A stretch of DNA of 61,976 bases from Acidimicrobiaceae bacterium (GCA_009837445.1 VXTM01000016.1:1-61976), one strand, 5' to 3'; counted from the first letter of the stretch, positions 1-9,433 are shown. Program-made: numbers and translations. The notes: generated by a model not told the origin, from the sequence alone.

Positions 1-8
1 GGCCGGAT

Positions 9-842
9 GTGGGTCTGTGTGAGGTGCCGGTGGGGTTGGGGTCGGTGGTGGAGGCGATGGCGGCGAGTGGTTTGAGGGTTGTGACTGTGGGGGATTTGGC
101 GGTGTGGTGCGGCGGTGAGGTTGCGGCTCGTCGTGCGGTGCGGGTGTTGCGTGAGGGTGGCTGGCTGGTTCCGATGCGTGCTCGGGGGGTGTGGCGTTGT
201 GGTGTGTGGGAGTTCTGCACCACGGCGGCTTTTGATGAGTTGTTGGCGCGGTTGCGTACCCATCCGCGGACGCCGGCGGTGGTTGCGGGGCGTTCTGTGT
301 TGGAGGTGCGCGGCTGGCTCAAGAGGCCGACGGAGCCGACGATCGCGATGCCGGCTGGGGTGTTGGTGCCGCGGTGTTTGGGTGGGTTCAATCTGTTGCG
401 CTGGCAGGCGCGGGCGCCGTTGGGGAGCGTGGAGGGTCTACCGGTGTGGTCGCCGGCGACGTTGGTGGCCTTTATGGCGGCTCGGCCTTCGAGGTTCGGT
501 TTCGAAGATGTCGGCGAGTGGCTCGACGCGGTGTGTGGCGCCGCTGCGGTCGAGGAGTTGGTGTGTGAGCTGTGGGGGCGGGCGCGGTCGGTGTGGATGA
601 AGGCGGCGTTCATCATGTGGCGCGGCGAGCAGCCTGAGGCTGCGGCCGAGTTGTCGGCGTTGGCGCCTGGGGGTGCTCGCGGCCCGTACAAGTTCGGTGT
701 CCCCCGCCGCCGCTGGGGCGGGCGCACCTACGGGGATTTCGATGTGGTCGACTACATCTTCGAGCGCTACTGGGAGCCCCCCGGCAGCCATTTCGTGTGC
801 TGGGATGGGGAGCCCTCCAGCGCAGCCTCGTCGTCGTTGTAG
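9..842 (+). CDS. AbiEi-type antitoxin / winged-helix transcriptional repressor (type IV toxin-antitoxin)
   Basis: A 277-residue protein with an N-terminal winged-helix-like segment (roughly residues 17-65) followed by a larger C-terminal domain, the layout of AbiEi-family antitoxins. The assignment rests mainly on the next gene, an AbiEii-type nucleotidyltransferase starting 30 bp downstream on the same strand, which is the standard antitoxin-toxin order. In that family the antitoxin represses its own operon and neutralises the toxin without stable protein-protein contact (family knowledge). The open frame allows a GTG at 9 or an ATG at 57. The ATG start (MAASGLRVV) puts the winged helix at the very N terminus and is equally plausible. 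The gene lies at the window edge, so a start further upstream cannot be excluded. Confidence 0.6.
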   Translation: MGLCEVPVGLGSVVEAMAASGLRVVTVGDLAVWCGGEVAARRAVRVLREGGWLVPMRARGVWRCGVWEFCTTAAFDELLARLRTHPRTPAVVAGRSVLEVRGWLKRPTEPTIAMPAGVLVPRCLGGFNLLRWQARAPLGSVEGLPVWSPATLVAFMAARPSRFGFEDVGEWLDAVCGAAAVEELVCELWGRARSVWMKAAFIMWRGEQPEAAAELSALAPGGARGPYKFGVPRRRWGGRTYGDFDVVDYIFERYWEPPGSHFVCWDGEPSSAASSSL

Positions 843-872
843 CGATGGCGCTGTAGCCGGGGGGTTGTAGCG

Positions 873-2051
873 ATGGGGTTGACGCCACAGGTGATCGCCG
901 GTCTGCATCCGCGGTTGAGCGCCCAGCGGCTGGGCGATGTCGCCCGTGACGCCGCGTTGGACCTGTATCTGATGGCGCTGGCCGAAAACGACGCCTTCGC
1001 CCGCGGCGGTCTCGTGTTCAAGGGCGGCACCGCGGTGCGCAAGTTCCACTGCGACCCGCAGCGCTACCGGCGCATCTCCTATGACCTGGACTTCGCGCTG
1101 ACCGCAGACCCCGACCGCGACAGACTGACCCGGATCATGTCAATCCGCGACCGCGGCCGCGGCCTCAACAGCACGCTCGCGCTGGGGCGCCACAGCCGTG
1201 TCCGTATCGATGTTCCGTTCATAGCCGAGCCGCTCAGCGTTGCCTGTGACTTCGCGCCAAGCGTTCCGATACAGCAGCCCGTGATGGCCAGGCTGCTGCC
1301 CCGGCCGATACATGGCCACTACCGCAGCGATGTCACCTGTGCGGTGCCGGTGATGACCCCCGACGAGGTTGCCTCAGAGAAACTCGCCCGCTGGCAGCGC
1401 CGCCCAACCGTGCGCGACCTCTATGACCTCACCAGTCTGCGGCCCGTCATCGAAGACCCCGCGGCGGTGTGTGAGATGTATGTGATCAAGAGCCACCAGG
1501 ACTTCCACAACCCCACCAAGGGGCCCTCCACCGCCTCACCTGCCCCAGTCGAGCTCGAAGGCCTCATCGACGGCCCCGACATCGGCGACCTCAACCCCAA
1601 CGAACTGCAATTCGATGCCCCCACCACCCGCCACGACAAACAACAACTCATCTCAAACATGCTCACCGCACTGCCGGAGCGGTACGGCTTCTGCATCGAG
1701 TTGATGAACGCCGACATGAACCGATGGGCAGCTGACACCACCGGCGCCTACACCCACCAAATCCAAGACGCCATAGCCGCCCTCAGACAAGCCAGCACCA
1801 CCCAGCACCACAACCACAACCACAACCACAACCGCGACGACCGCGATCACCGAGACGACGACCGAGACATCGACGACTACCGAGACGACGACCGAGACAT
1901 CCTCGACCACCGAGACGACGACCTCGACATCCATCCCTTCGACCGCGACGACATCGAACACGACGACCCCTACGCCATATACCCGCCCGACTACCACACC
2001 TCGCGCTGGCCGCGACGAGACACCCGCTACGGCGGCGGTATCGGGCTCTAA
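873..2051 (+). CDS. AbiEii-type nucleotidyltransferase toxin with repetitive Asp/Arg-rich tail
   Basis: This 392-residue protein carries the AbiEii/AbiGii nucleotidyltransferase hallmarks: KGGTAVRK near residue 49, the metal-binding SYDLDF strand near 69, and the late K-x-ARWQRRPTVRDLYDL segment near residue 170. Toxins of this family transfer nucleotides onto RNA, including tRNA acceptor ends (family knowledge). The catalytic part ends near residue 300. After it comes a His/Asn run and three 10-residue repeats of the type RDDDRDIxDx, then more Asp/Tyr-rich sequence to the C terminus. That tail is not part of the usual domain. A G-run lies about 8 nt before the ATG. It is probably co-transcribed with the putative antitoxin upstream. 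Confidence 0.78.
   Translation: MGLTPQVIAGLHPRLSAQRLGDVARDAALDLYLMALAENDAFARGGLVFKGGTAVRKFHCDPQRYRRISYDLDFALTADPDRDRLTRIMSIRDRGRGLNSTLALGRHSRVRIDVPFIAEPLSVACDFAPSVPIQQPVMARLLPRPIHGHYRSDVTCAVPVMTPDEVASEKLARWQRRPTVRDLYDLTSLRPVIEDPAAVCEMYVIKSHQDFHNPTKGPSTASPAPVELEGLIDGPDIGDLNPNELQFDAPTTRHDKQQLISNMLTALPERYGFCIELMNADMNRWAADTTGAYTHQIQDAIAALRQASTTQHHNHNHNHNRDDRDHRDDDRDIDDYRDDDRDILDHRDDDLDIHPFDRDDIEHDDPYAIYPPDYHTSRWPRRDTRYGGGIGL
1851..1940 (+). repeat. 30-bp in-frame tandem repeat, three units, within the AbiEii C-terminal tail
   Basis: Units at 1851-1880, 1881-1910 and 1911-1940 each begin with cgagacgacgac. They encode three successive Asp/Arg-rich decapeptides. The first two units differ only in their last third; the third is more diverged. 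Repeat length is a multiple of three, so expansion or contraction keeps the frame. Confidence 0.85.
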
Positions 2052-2302
2052 GCCCGGCCCAGACAAGGTTGGCGGCCAGCGGGCCGGGTGGTGGCGTTTC
2101 AGAGCAGTGTTGACGTGAGGATGTTCGGTCAGCCGCTGCGGATCGGACACGACGCGGCTAGGTTGCGGGGTCGTGATGGTTTGGGCGAGGAGGCGCAGGC
2201 CTACACGGGCGCGCGAGCTGGTCCTGGGTACGCCCGAGAGCCTTGTGAGGGAGAGCCGTGCTGCGAACCGGCCCGAAACGGGCCGATGAGTGCGCGGTCC
2301 GC

Positions 2303-2377
2303 ACAACAACACGACCGACAACAACACGACCGACAACAACACGACCGACAACAACACGACCGACAACAACACGACGG
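2303..2377 (+). repeat. 15-bp tandem repeat, about five copies
   Basis: Four perfect 15-bp units (acaacaacacgaccg) at 2303-2317, 2318-2332, 2333-2347 and 2348-2362, plus a near-complete fifth unit ending at 2377. It lies in a stretch of about 820 bp (2052-2874) where no gene is convincing. Open frames across it encode only the repeat itself or Pro/Arg-rich sequence. It is a candidate variable-number tandem repeat. Confidence 0.9.
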
Positions 2378-2479
2378 TTGCTGGGCGGCGTAGAACGAGT
2401 CAGGCCCAGTTGCGGACAGCAGTTGCGGAGACCCTGCCCGGCTGGGCGGCCACGGCCCGCCCGCGCACCACAGGTGACA

Positions 2480-2572
2480 CCGCCGACCCCGCCCGGCGCG
2501 GGCGCGGCGTGGATCTTCACCGTCACACCGAGCGGATCGAGTCCGCCGACCCCGCCCGGCGCGGGCGCGGCG
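2480..2572 (+). repeat. 30-bp direct repeat pair, 63 bp apart
   Basis: An identical 30-bp G+C-rich sequence beginning ccgccgaccccgcccggc occurs at 2480-2509 and 2543-2572. It is in the same non-coding interval as the 15-bp repeat array and just upstream of the propeller lipoprotein gene. Confidence 0.85.
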
Positions 2573-2874
2573 GCCGGCTCCGGCCCTGGCGGCCAGCGAG
2601 GACGACTGGGGTGCGGCTGCTGTGGCTCAGGTTTCGTCGATGATGTCGCTTCGGCTGTGGCGCAACACCGCACGCTTGTCTGTTGCGTCTGCTCAGACCT
2701 CGCAGGCCGCTGCCGGGGAGGCCTCTGCCGCGTATGGCCCTGCCGGCTAGCGGGCTCGAAGCGCCGGCCAGACCGCGCGGTGACCGGCCCGGGAACCACA
2801 GTGGAGCCAGGATCGTCTCATTGTTGACTTCTAGGCGCGTCGCCGGGCGCGCCGCGACGAAAGGCCACGCCTGT

Positions 2875-5181
2875 ATGCCCAAGATCCTCATCCTCGCTCT
2901 CAGCTTCCTGCTGGTCGCTGCTGGCTGCGGCAGCGACAGTCCGGGGGGAGGTCTGGGGATCTCCGGTGCCGCAGGGCCTTCAACCGGCGCCGAGGCCGCT
3001 GCCGACGGCGCTGAAGGCGCGGGCACGGTGATCGATCTTGAGCCTGAGGATGTGGTGCTGACTGCGGGGCTGGTGCGGTTCGATGATTGCGCCACGCTGC
3101 TGGATTATCTGCACGCAGAGTATTCGGCGCGGGTGGGTCCGTGGGGATTCGATCAGGGCGGCTGGTTCGGCCCCATGCCGCTCGGGGAGGCCGAGATGGC
3201 TCTCGAGGAGGCGATAGCCGCCGAGGCGGCGGCGGCCGCGGCCTCCGCCGACATGGCCGCCGAGATGGCCCTAGCTACCGCTACGGGCGCGGCTCGCGTC
3301 GAGGGTGTGGACTTCTCGGGCACGAACGTCCAGGAGGTCGGTGTGGACGAGGCCGACATCGTCAAGACCGACGGCAGCCGGATCTTCACGCTGTCGTCGG
3401 GCCGGCTGGTGGTGGTCGACGCGGCCAGCCGCCGCACCGCCGGTTCGGTGGCGGTGGCCGAGGGCTGGGGACGGGAGCTGTTCATCGACGGTGACGGCCT
3501 GCTGCTGATCACCCGCTCCCACAGCGAGTCGGGCGACGGGTCCGAGACCGTGCTCCAGCGCATCGATGTGAGCCGGGACGCGCCCCGGATCATCGAGACC
3601 GTCGGTGTGCAGGGCAGCTACATCAGCGCCCGCAGCGTCGGCGGCACGGCCCGGGTGATCATGCGCTACGACCCCCAGTGGAACTTCCCGTTCGTGTTCC
3701 CCCAGAACGAGTCCGCCACCGACGTCGCCGAGACGGCCAACCGGGCGGCGGTCCTCAACTCGACCCTCGACGACTGGCTGCCCCACTACACGCTCGGATC
3801 GGCCGACAGCTCGACGGGATCGCTGATGGTGCCCTGCGACGACGTGCACGCCCCGTCGGTGTTCTCCGGCTTCGGGGTCACCACCGTGATCAGCGTGCCC
3901 ATCAGCGGAGACTTCGACCCGTCGTCCTCCACCGCGGTGATGGCTCCCGGCGACACCGTCTACGCGTCGACCGGGTCGCTGTACGTGGCCACCACCCGCT
4001 GGCTCGACCCCGGCGAGTTCGGGGGCGAGGACGACTGGGACGAGGACGGCTGGAGAGAGGCCTGGAGCGAGCGGCGCACCAGCGTCCACCGCTTCGACAT
4101 CAGCGGCGACGCGGCCGTCTACGCGTCCTCCGGCGAGGTTCTGGGCGTGATCCGCAACCAGTTCTCGCTGTCGGAGCACAACGGCTACCTGCGCGTCGTG
4201 ACCACGGTCGGCGATCCGTGGGGTGAGGAGTCCGAGAGCCACGTGCGGGTGCTGAGCACCGACGGCGATGTCCTGATGGAGGTCGGCAGCGTGGGCGACA
4301 TCGGCCGGGGCGAGAACGTCCAGTCGGTGCGCTTCGTGGGTGACATCGGCTATGTGGTGACCTTCCGCCAGATCGATCCCTTCTACACCATCGACCTGTC
4401 CGACCCGACCGACCCCCGGATCCTGGGCGAGTTGAAGATTCCCGGCTTCTCCAGCTACCTGCACCCCATCAGCGACACGCTGGTGCTCGGCGTGGGCTCC
4501 GACGCCGACGACGAGGGCCGTGTCACCGGGGCCAAGGTGTCGCTGTTCGACGTCAGCGACCTGACCGCGCCCCGCGAGGTGGCGGTGTGGACCGCCCCCG
4601 ACGGCTGGAACGACATCGGCTGGGACCACCGGGCCTTCCTGTGGTGGGCCCCGGAGGAGCTGGCGGTCATACCGGTCACGGTGTGGAACGAATGGTCCGG
4701 CGCGGTAGTGCTGCGGGTCGCCGACGGCACCATCACCGAGGTGGGCCGGATCGACCACGAGAACGCGGGCACCGAACCCGGCCGGACCGACTGCCGCAAG
4801 CTCACCGCAGCCGACCTGGCGTCCACCGACATGGACGACTTCACGACCGAGCTCGAGTATTTCATCTCCGACGACTACAACGCGGTGCTGGCCTGCGATC
4901 CCGGTGAGGCCGGCATCACCGGCTTCGAATGCCCCCGTGATACGTGGATGGACATGCTCACCGACGAGGCCGAGAGGCTCGGCCTACTCCGCGGCGAGGA
5001 GTCCATCTCGATCTGCTGGCCCAACGACTCGCCCAACGTGATCGTTCGCAGCATCGTGATCAGCGACGAGTTGTGGACGCTGGGCTTCAAGGGCTGGGGC
5101 TCCTTCGACGGCCAATCCCCTGCCCGGCTCCATGTCAACGACCTGAACACGCTACAACGCCTCGCCGCGCTGGAGCTCTAA
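2875..5181 (+). CDS. Secreted lipoprotein with C-terminal beta-propeller domain (COG4880 / Beta_propel family)
   Basis: From the ATG at 2875 the 768-residue product starts with a lipoprotein signal (MPKILILALSFLLVAAGCGS, lipobox VAAGC) and a low-complexity Gly/Ala/Glu linker. The frame is open further upstream, but that part has no signal-like or conserved sequence. The segment GVDEADIVKTDG near residue 155 is the hallmark entry strand of this beta-propeller family. Repeated strands such as SGRLVVVDAA, GYLRVVTTVG and DVLMEVGSVGDIG follow to the C terminus. Expected location is the outer face of the cytoplasmic membrane. Function of the family is unknown. It stands alone, with non-coding sequence on both sides. 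Confidence 0.8.
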   Translation: MPKILILALSFLLVAAGCGSDSPGGGLGISGAAGPSTGAEAAADGAEGAGTVIDLEPEDVVLTAGLVRFDDCATLLDYLHAEYSARVGPWGFDQGGWFGPMPLGEAEMALEEAIAAEAAAAAASADMAAEMALATATGAARVEGVDFSGTNVQEVGVDEADIVKTDGSRIFTLSSGRLVVVDAASRRTAGSVAVAEGWGRELFIDGDGLLLITRSHSESGDGSETVLQRIDVSRDAPRIIETVGVQGSYISARSVGGTARVIMRYDPQWNFPFVFPQNESATDVAETANRAAVLNSTLDDWLPHYTLGSADSSTGSLMVPCDDVHAPSVFSGFGVTTVISVPISGDFDPSSSTAVMAPGDTVYASTGSLYVATTRWLDPGEFGGEDDWDEDGWREAWSERRTSVHRFDISGDAAVYASSGEVLGVIRNQFSLSEHNGYLRVVTTVGDPWGEESESHVRVLSTDGDVLMEVGSVGDIGRGENVQSVRFVGDIGYVVTFRQIDPFYTIDLSDPTDPRILGELKIPGFSSYLHPISDTLVLGVGSDADDEGRVTGAKVSLFDVSDLTAPREVAVWTAPDGWNDIGWDHRAFLWWAPEELAVIPVTVWNEWSGAVVLRVADGTITEVGRIDHENAGTEPGRTDCRKLTAADLASTDMDDFTTELEYFISDDYNAVLACDPGEAGITGFECPRDTWMDMLTDEAERLGLLRGEESISICWPNDSPNVIVRSIVISDELWTLGFKGWGSFDGQSPARLHVNDLNTLQRLAALEL

Positions 5182-6148
5182 CGGCCCCCAGACACCAGAC
5201 AGCACCCGACGCGCTCGCGACACCCCGGCGACCAGCCCGAACACCGCAGCCAGACACCCCAAGACCCAAGACCAGCGAAATACACCGTCACCACAACCGC
5301 GAACGCTGCTGCGTTCCTCAGCGTTCCTGAGCGTTCGCGGGCCCGTTCGACACTCGAACAACCAGGCTGTTCGACCGCCGAACGGCCTTGGTGTTCGACA
5401 GCGGCACTGCAAGTGCAAACGTGTGGCGGCCACACCACCCCGCGAACGCTTACGAACGCACCCCGCGGACACCGTCCCCGCAGATCCCCGCAGATCCCCG
5501 CCGACGCCGGATCACGAAACCTGGCAATCGACGGCCTGGCCGCAACTCGGACTGGCGCCTCCCATTGACGGCACTTCGATAGGTACACACTTCCTCCCGT
5601 TGACCGGTTAGGTGGATAACGCGCGGGTTCCGCGGTGGTGTGCGGCATCCGGGCCGGGGCCAGCGCCACCTTTGTCACTGTGCGTTGGGTTGTGGCCCAG
5701 GCTGGCGGCGTCGGCGGCAGCGGCGTGGTGTCCGGCTCTGTCAATGGCCAGTGGGATCTGCCCGGTGACGGCCGGGATCCGTCGCTGCGCGTCGGAAAGC
5801 CCGGTAGGTGTGACCGTGGGGGGAGTTGTGACGTCACCGACGGGTGCCGCAGGCGTTCGTGATCGGCACCGCCAGGCCAGGTGTGACCGTGGGGGGAGTT
5901 GTGACGTCACCGACGGTCTCCAGCGAGACTATGTTGTGCGTGTCCGACGTGGTCGATCGTGTGGGCGTGAGCCGCCGGGCGCATTGTCGCCCTTGTCCAC
6001 GAAGCCGGCCGGCCACTGGTCGGTCGGACGCTCGTAGAGAACCGTCGGCGGGGCCGGGTCTCAGGATTCTTGACTCAAGCGAGCGTGACGCTTTCAGGCC
6101 GCCGCGTGCGCGCCCCTGCGCTCGGCGGCTGGAACCCTGGGCGGCGGC
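5182..6148. other. Gene-free interval with inverted and direct repeats
   Basis: No convincing coding sequence is seen in these 967 bp; open frames on both strands give Arg/Pro-rich products without family features. The interval contains a cluster of GTTCG/CGAAC motifs at about 5290-5460, a GTGGATAACGCG-type element at 5612 that recurs at 16529, and a 38-bp duplication at 5806-5916. It separates the propeller lipoprotein from the remains of a Wadjet system. Confidence 0.6.
5806..5916. repeat. 38-bp direct repeat, two copies, each with the palindrome GTGACGTCAC
   Basis: Identical 38-bp copies at 5806-5843 and 5879-5916, spaced 73 bp start to start. Each begins aggtgtgaccgtgggggg and contains the 10-bp perfect palindrome GTGACGTCAC. 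The paired palindromes look like operator or recombinase sites, but no linked promoter can be named. Confidence 0.8.
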
Positions 6149-7303
6149 TCATGCCATGGACCAACGGGAAAGTGGCACCGAGGCACGAGGCGCGTCTCTC
6201 CACGGCGTCACGGTGGGCTCGGGGTCGTCCGAGTCCGAGGACAGCGTCCCGAGCCGGCGGCATGACCCCAGCCCGAAGGCGGCGGCCGCGATCATGTGGG
6301 CCTGCTCGGCCGCGGGGGCGCGGTCGAAGAACCCGGCCAATCGCACGAAGTCGGAGCGCCTTGAGGACATTGCCGTGCCCAGCCGGGCCAGCCGGCTCAC
6401 GTTGGTGGTGAGGGTGCGAACCGCGGCCAAGGCTTGGCGGGTGTGCTGGTCAAGGCGTGAGGGACGCCCCGGTGTCCGGACGAACCAGGCTGCGAGATGG
6501 TGCCATTCCTGCCCGTCGGCGCCCTTCAGCCTGCGGACCGCCATGGCGTCGCTCAGGCCGGCTTCATCGATGCGGTCCGCTAGCCCGGACTTCAGTGCCG
6601 GTAGCAGGTTGTCGAGTCGGTCCAGCAGTCTTTCTATGCTGCGTCCGATGGGTCCGGCCACGCGCTCGATCTCGGTCAGCTGCTCGCTGACGTAGTCCAC
6701 GAGCACGCTTGCGAACACGTGGACCTCGTCGGGGGTGAGGTCGTAGCGGTTCTGCCATTCGTTGAGCTGGACGAAGAACTGAGTCAGTTCCGTCGTGAAG
6801 CGATCGTGGATGTCGAAGACGGTGCGTACTGCGTCGGTGAGGATGCTGGGAGCATCCGGGGCCATGTCCTCGGGCGGGGCGAGGTGTTCGAGCACTGTCT
6901 CCAGCGCCCTATGCAGGTCGCGGAGGCGGGCGGTCTGCACGTCGCCGATCTCATCGACGGCGGCCAGCATCCGCTCGACCAGGTCGAACACCTCCTGGCC
7001 GGCGCGGGTGATGAGGTAGCGGTGCCGGCGCCGGTAGTAGTCGTCGAGGCTGGTCGGGTTGCCCACCGACGACGAGACGGTGAGGTTGCCCCAGCGTCTC
7101 AGGCTCTCCAGGCGGTCCCTCGCGGTATCCACGTGGATGAGAGTGCCCTCTGCGACGTCGTCGGGCGTGAACTCGGCGAAGAAGGTGTCCGCGAAGACCC
7201 GCAGGATGGCTCGGTACTCCTGCCACTCCTCGCCGCCGAGGTACCGGAAGAGCAGTCGTGCCTGCTCAAGGTCGGTGCTGAACGTCGGGCTCTGGGGAGT
7301 CAT
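6149..7303 (-). CDS. jetA: JetA-like protein of a type II Wadjet system (TIGR02677 / DUF2397), probably C-terminally truncated
   Basis: The 384-residue product matches the TIGR02677 layout: an N-terminal helical region (YRAILRVFADTF), the winged-helix segment LESLRRWGNL and the following YYRRRHRYLITRAGQEVFDLVERM block. JetA is the kleisin-like subunit of the SMC-type Wadjet complex that senses and cleaves circular plasmid DNA (family knowledge). Full-length homologues are about 480-500 residues and continue well past the TPWRDAP motif. Here the match stops at that motif near residue 365 and only about a dozen unrelated residues follow, so the 3' end appears lost. It lies 58 bp downstream of the jetC fragment on the same strand, an unusual C-then-A order. 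Confidence 0.72.
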   Translation of the reverse strand: MTPQSPTFSTDLEQARLLFRYLGGEEWQEYRAILRVFADTFFAEFTPDDVAEGTLIHVDTARDRLESLRRWGNLTVSSSVGNPTSLDDYYRRRHRYLITRAGQEVFDLVERMLAAVDEIGDVQTARLRDLHRALETVLEHLAPPEDMAPDAPSILTDAVRTVFDIHDRFTTELTQFFVQLNEWQNRYDLTPDEVHVFASVLVDYVSEQLTEIERVAGPIGRSIERLLDRLDNLLPALKSGLADRIDEAGLSDAMAVRRLKGADGQEWHHLAAWFVRTPGRPSRLDQHTRQALAAVRTLTTNVSRLARLGTAMSSRRSDFVRLAGFFDRAPAAEQAHMIAAAAFGLGSCRRLGTLSSDSDDPEPTVTPWRDAPRASVPLSRWSMA

Positions 7304-7361
7304 CGCCTCGTCCAGACTGCGGAAGTCGGCGCCGTCCAGCGACCGGGACCGGTCGCGACTG

Positions 7362-9023
7362 TCATGAGTGGCCCGCGTGGCTCAGAGTGCTGCCGTCCCA
7401 TTCGTAGTGCTCGAGCAGTATGGTGCTGAGGGTGGCGTCGCGGATCACCTCGGTGATGGCCAGCTCGGGCACGGTGCCATGGGTTCCCCAGAGCCGCTCG
7501 CTGGTGGCGATGAAGTCCAAGTCGAGCCCTACCAGAAGGCCGAACAGCGCGGCGTGGTTGTCCTCGGACACTTTGGCGAACGCATCGTCGAGAAGGACGA
7601 ATCGGGCGATTCCGAGCCGCGCGGTGCCCGGAGCGGTCCGCTGCTCCTCCAACGCGTCGCAGGACGCCGAGATCGCCGCGAACAGCGGCAAGTATGCGAC
7701 CAGCTTCTTCTCGCCCTCCGACAGCGGTGTCGATCGGCTCAATCTGGACTCTCCACTGCCACGGCGCACCATCACCGCCATGTCGTGCCATTGCTTGTAG
7801 TCGAGCGTTTCGGCGATCAGTTGCCGGTAGGAGAGCTCGGGCTGCACTGCGCGCGCATCGTCGAGCCGGCTCGACAGGGCCTGGCGGAGTTCGTCCTCCT
7901 CGTTGTCGCTGCGGAGGTCGGGGGTCTTGGACAAGAGTTCCACTATGCGCGCCGTAGCGTCGTCGAGCTCGCGTGAGCGGCGCCACCTCAGCCGCACGCC
8001 CACGCGGTGGGCAGTGGCGACCTCCGCGAGCCGCCGGTTCATGTGCTTCACAAGGTGCTCGGCTTCGGAGATCTTCTCCGCTATCTCCCTTGCGATCAGT
8101 CCCTGTAGCAGTTGGCGCAAGGCGTCGCTCTGCTTGCGGTCGAGCAGACCTTCCACTTGCTGGTGCTGCCTGGCCATGGCCAGCACCGACTCTGCCAGCG
8201 TCGCCTGTCCGGACGGGCCTGTCACCTGGACTGAGAGCGGTTCGCCCTCCTTCTGGAAGGCCTCGGCATCCCATCCAGCTCCCAGTGAGTCGCGCCGTTG
8301 CTGCAGAGACTGGCGTACGTTGTCGGGCTGTACGTCGGACACCTGTGCCCGAGCAGCGCGCGGTCCCGAGTCTTGTTGATCGCTGATTTCGGCTAGGAGC
8401 CCCCCAAGCGCTTGGAGCAGGTCGTGAAGCCCCTCGGATCCCGCAGCCCGAGTAACGGCGGCAGTGCTGCCAACGGTGCTGTGGGGGGTGGGGTGGTCGT
8501 CGGAATGGGTGCCGCCGGCTCGAATAGCGTCCAGGTAACCTGGCGTGTGCAACGCCTTGTCGAACGCAATCCGGGTTGCTTCGCACGCTTGCTCGGCCTG
8601 CTGGGCTCGCTCGACAGCAGCAGTCGCATCCGCTTCGGCCCTTGCTTTGTGCGCCACAGCGGCGCGTTGCTCCTCCCGCAGTCCAGGCTCCCTGCCCTCC
8701 AGGCCCGCCAGATCTGAACGAAGCTGGTCGCGTGCGGCGACCACCTCGGCGTACTCGGCCCCGATGCTCGCTTCCAGGATGTTGAGTCCGGCACTTTCGT
8801 CGGCATGTTTCGATTCGACACGGCGACGCTCGCCTTGTTCCTCCGTCAGCGTCTGGGCTGCCGAGCGCCACCGGTCGCCGGCCCGCCGCCACGACTGGAC
8901 TGACCGGGTGAGCGTCTCGATGTCGGATCGGCACTGCCGAAGCCGCGAGTCGGCCTCGGCCAAGTCACCTTGGAATGCGTCTAGCCCCAGGCCGTGAACC
9001 TGCCATGGTGGTCGATTCCCCAC
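7362..9023 (-). pseudogene. jetC: 3' fragment of jetC, SMC-like ATPase of a type II Wadjet system (TIGR02680)
   Basis: The frame encodes 553 residues: a long coiled coil rich in Glu/Arg/Ala, the ABC signature LSEGEKKLVAYLPLFAAISA near residue 437, the Walker B strand RFVLLDDAF near 475 and the terminal LDLDFIATSERLWG block. These are the C-terminal half of TIGR02680, whose full-length members are about 1,300-1,400 residues. The N-terminal half with Walker A is missing, so it cannot bind ATP alone. The first eleven codons (MGNRPPWQVHG) are read from the 5' fragment of an unrelated exported-protein gene overlapping in another frame, placing a recombination joint near 8985-9000. I call it a remnant, though the frame is fully open. 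Confidence 0.85.
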
Positions 9024-9298
9024 CCCGCGAGCCGCTCGGCCTCCAGATCGCGGATCGACTCCATCAACTCTTGTAGCGGATCGATGCGCGCCAGACGCTG
9101 AAGGGCTTCAGAGTGGCTCACACCGTAGCCAGAGGCATAGGAGGCAACCGCGGCGCTTACGGGTTCTTGGGTGTCGGTCTGAGCGCCAGCGGCGGCAGCG
9201 TTGACCGCTATGGCTGCGGCGGCGGTGACGGCAGCCGCGGCGAGCCATCGCGAGCGGCGCGGCCGTGTCCTGTCGGGCGGTTCTTGGTGGTGGCACAT
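8981..9298 (-). pseudogene. 5' fragment of an exported protein gene, S1-peptidase-like N terminus
   Basis: A good ribosome-binding site (AGGAG, 5 nt before the ATG) precedes a basic N terminus, a hydrophobic Ala-rich signal segment (WLAAAAVTAAAAIAVNAAAA) and a mature start ending GIDHHGRFTAWG. Actinobacterial secreted trypsin-like proteins often begin this way (recollection, moderate confidence). The product stops after 105 residues where the DNA turns into jetC sequence read in another frame, so the catalytic domain is gone. It is transcribed away from the regulator gene at 9434. Confidence 0.6.
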
Positions 9299-9433
9299 AT
9301 TTGCTCCTGGATGTATTGGGCCGCCTGTGGGCCCTCACGCGCCGGCAGCGCGGCGCGCGGGCCACTGCGAGTAACGTCGGCTGCGGCTCCAGCCGACGCC
9401 TCGCCCCCACAATCACCGATAGCGTCCTCGTCG

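Noticed and set aside
3271..4758. A 495-codon open frame on the minus strand
   Set aside because: It is the shadow of the beta-propeller lipoprotein gene; Val/Gly/His/Ala-rich composition and no ribosome-binding site.
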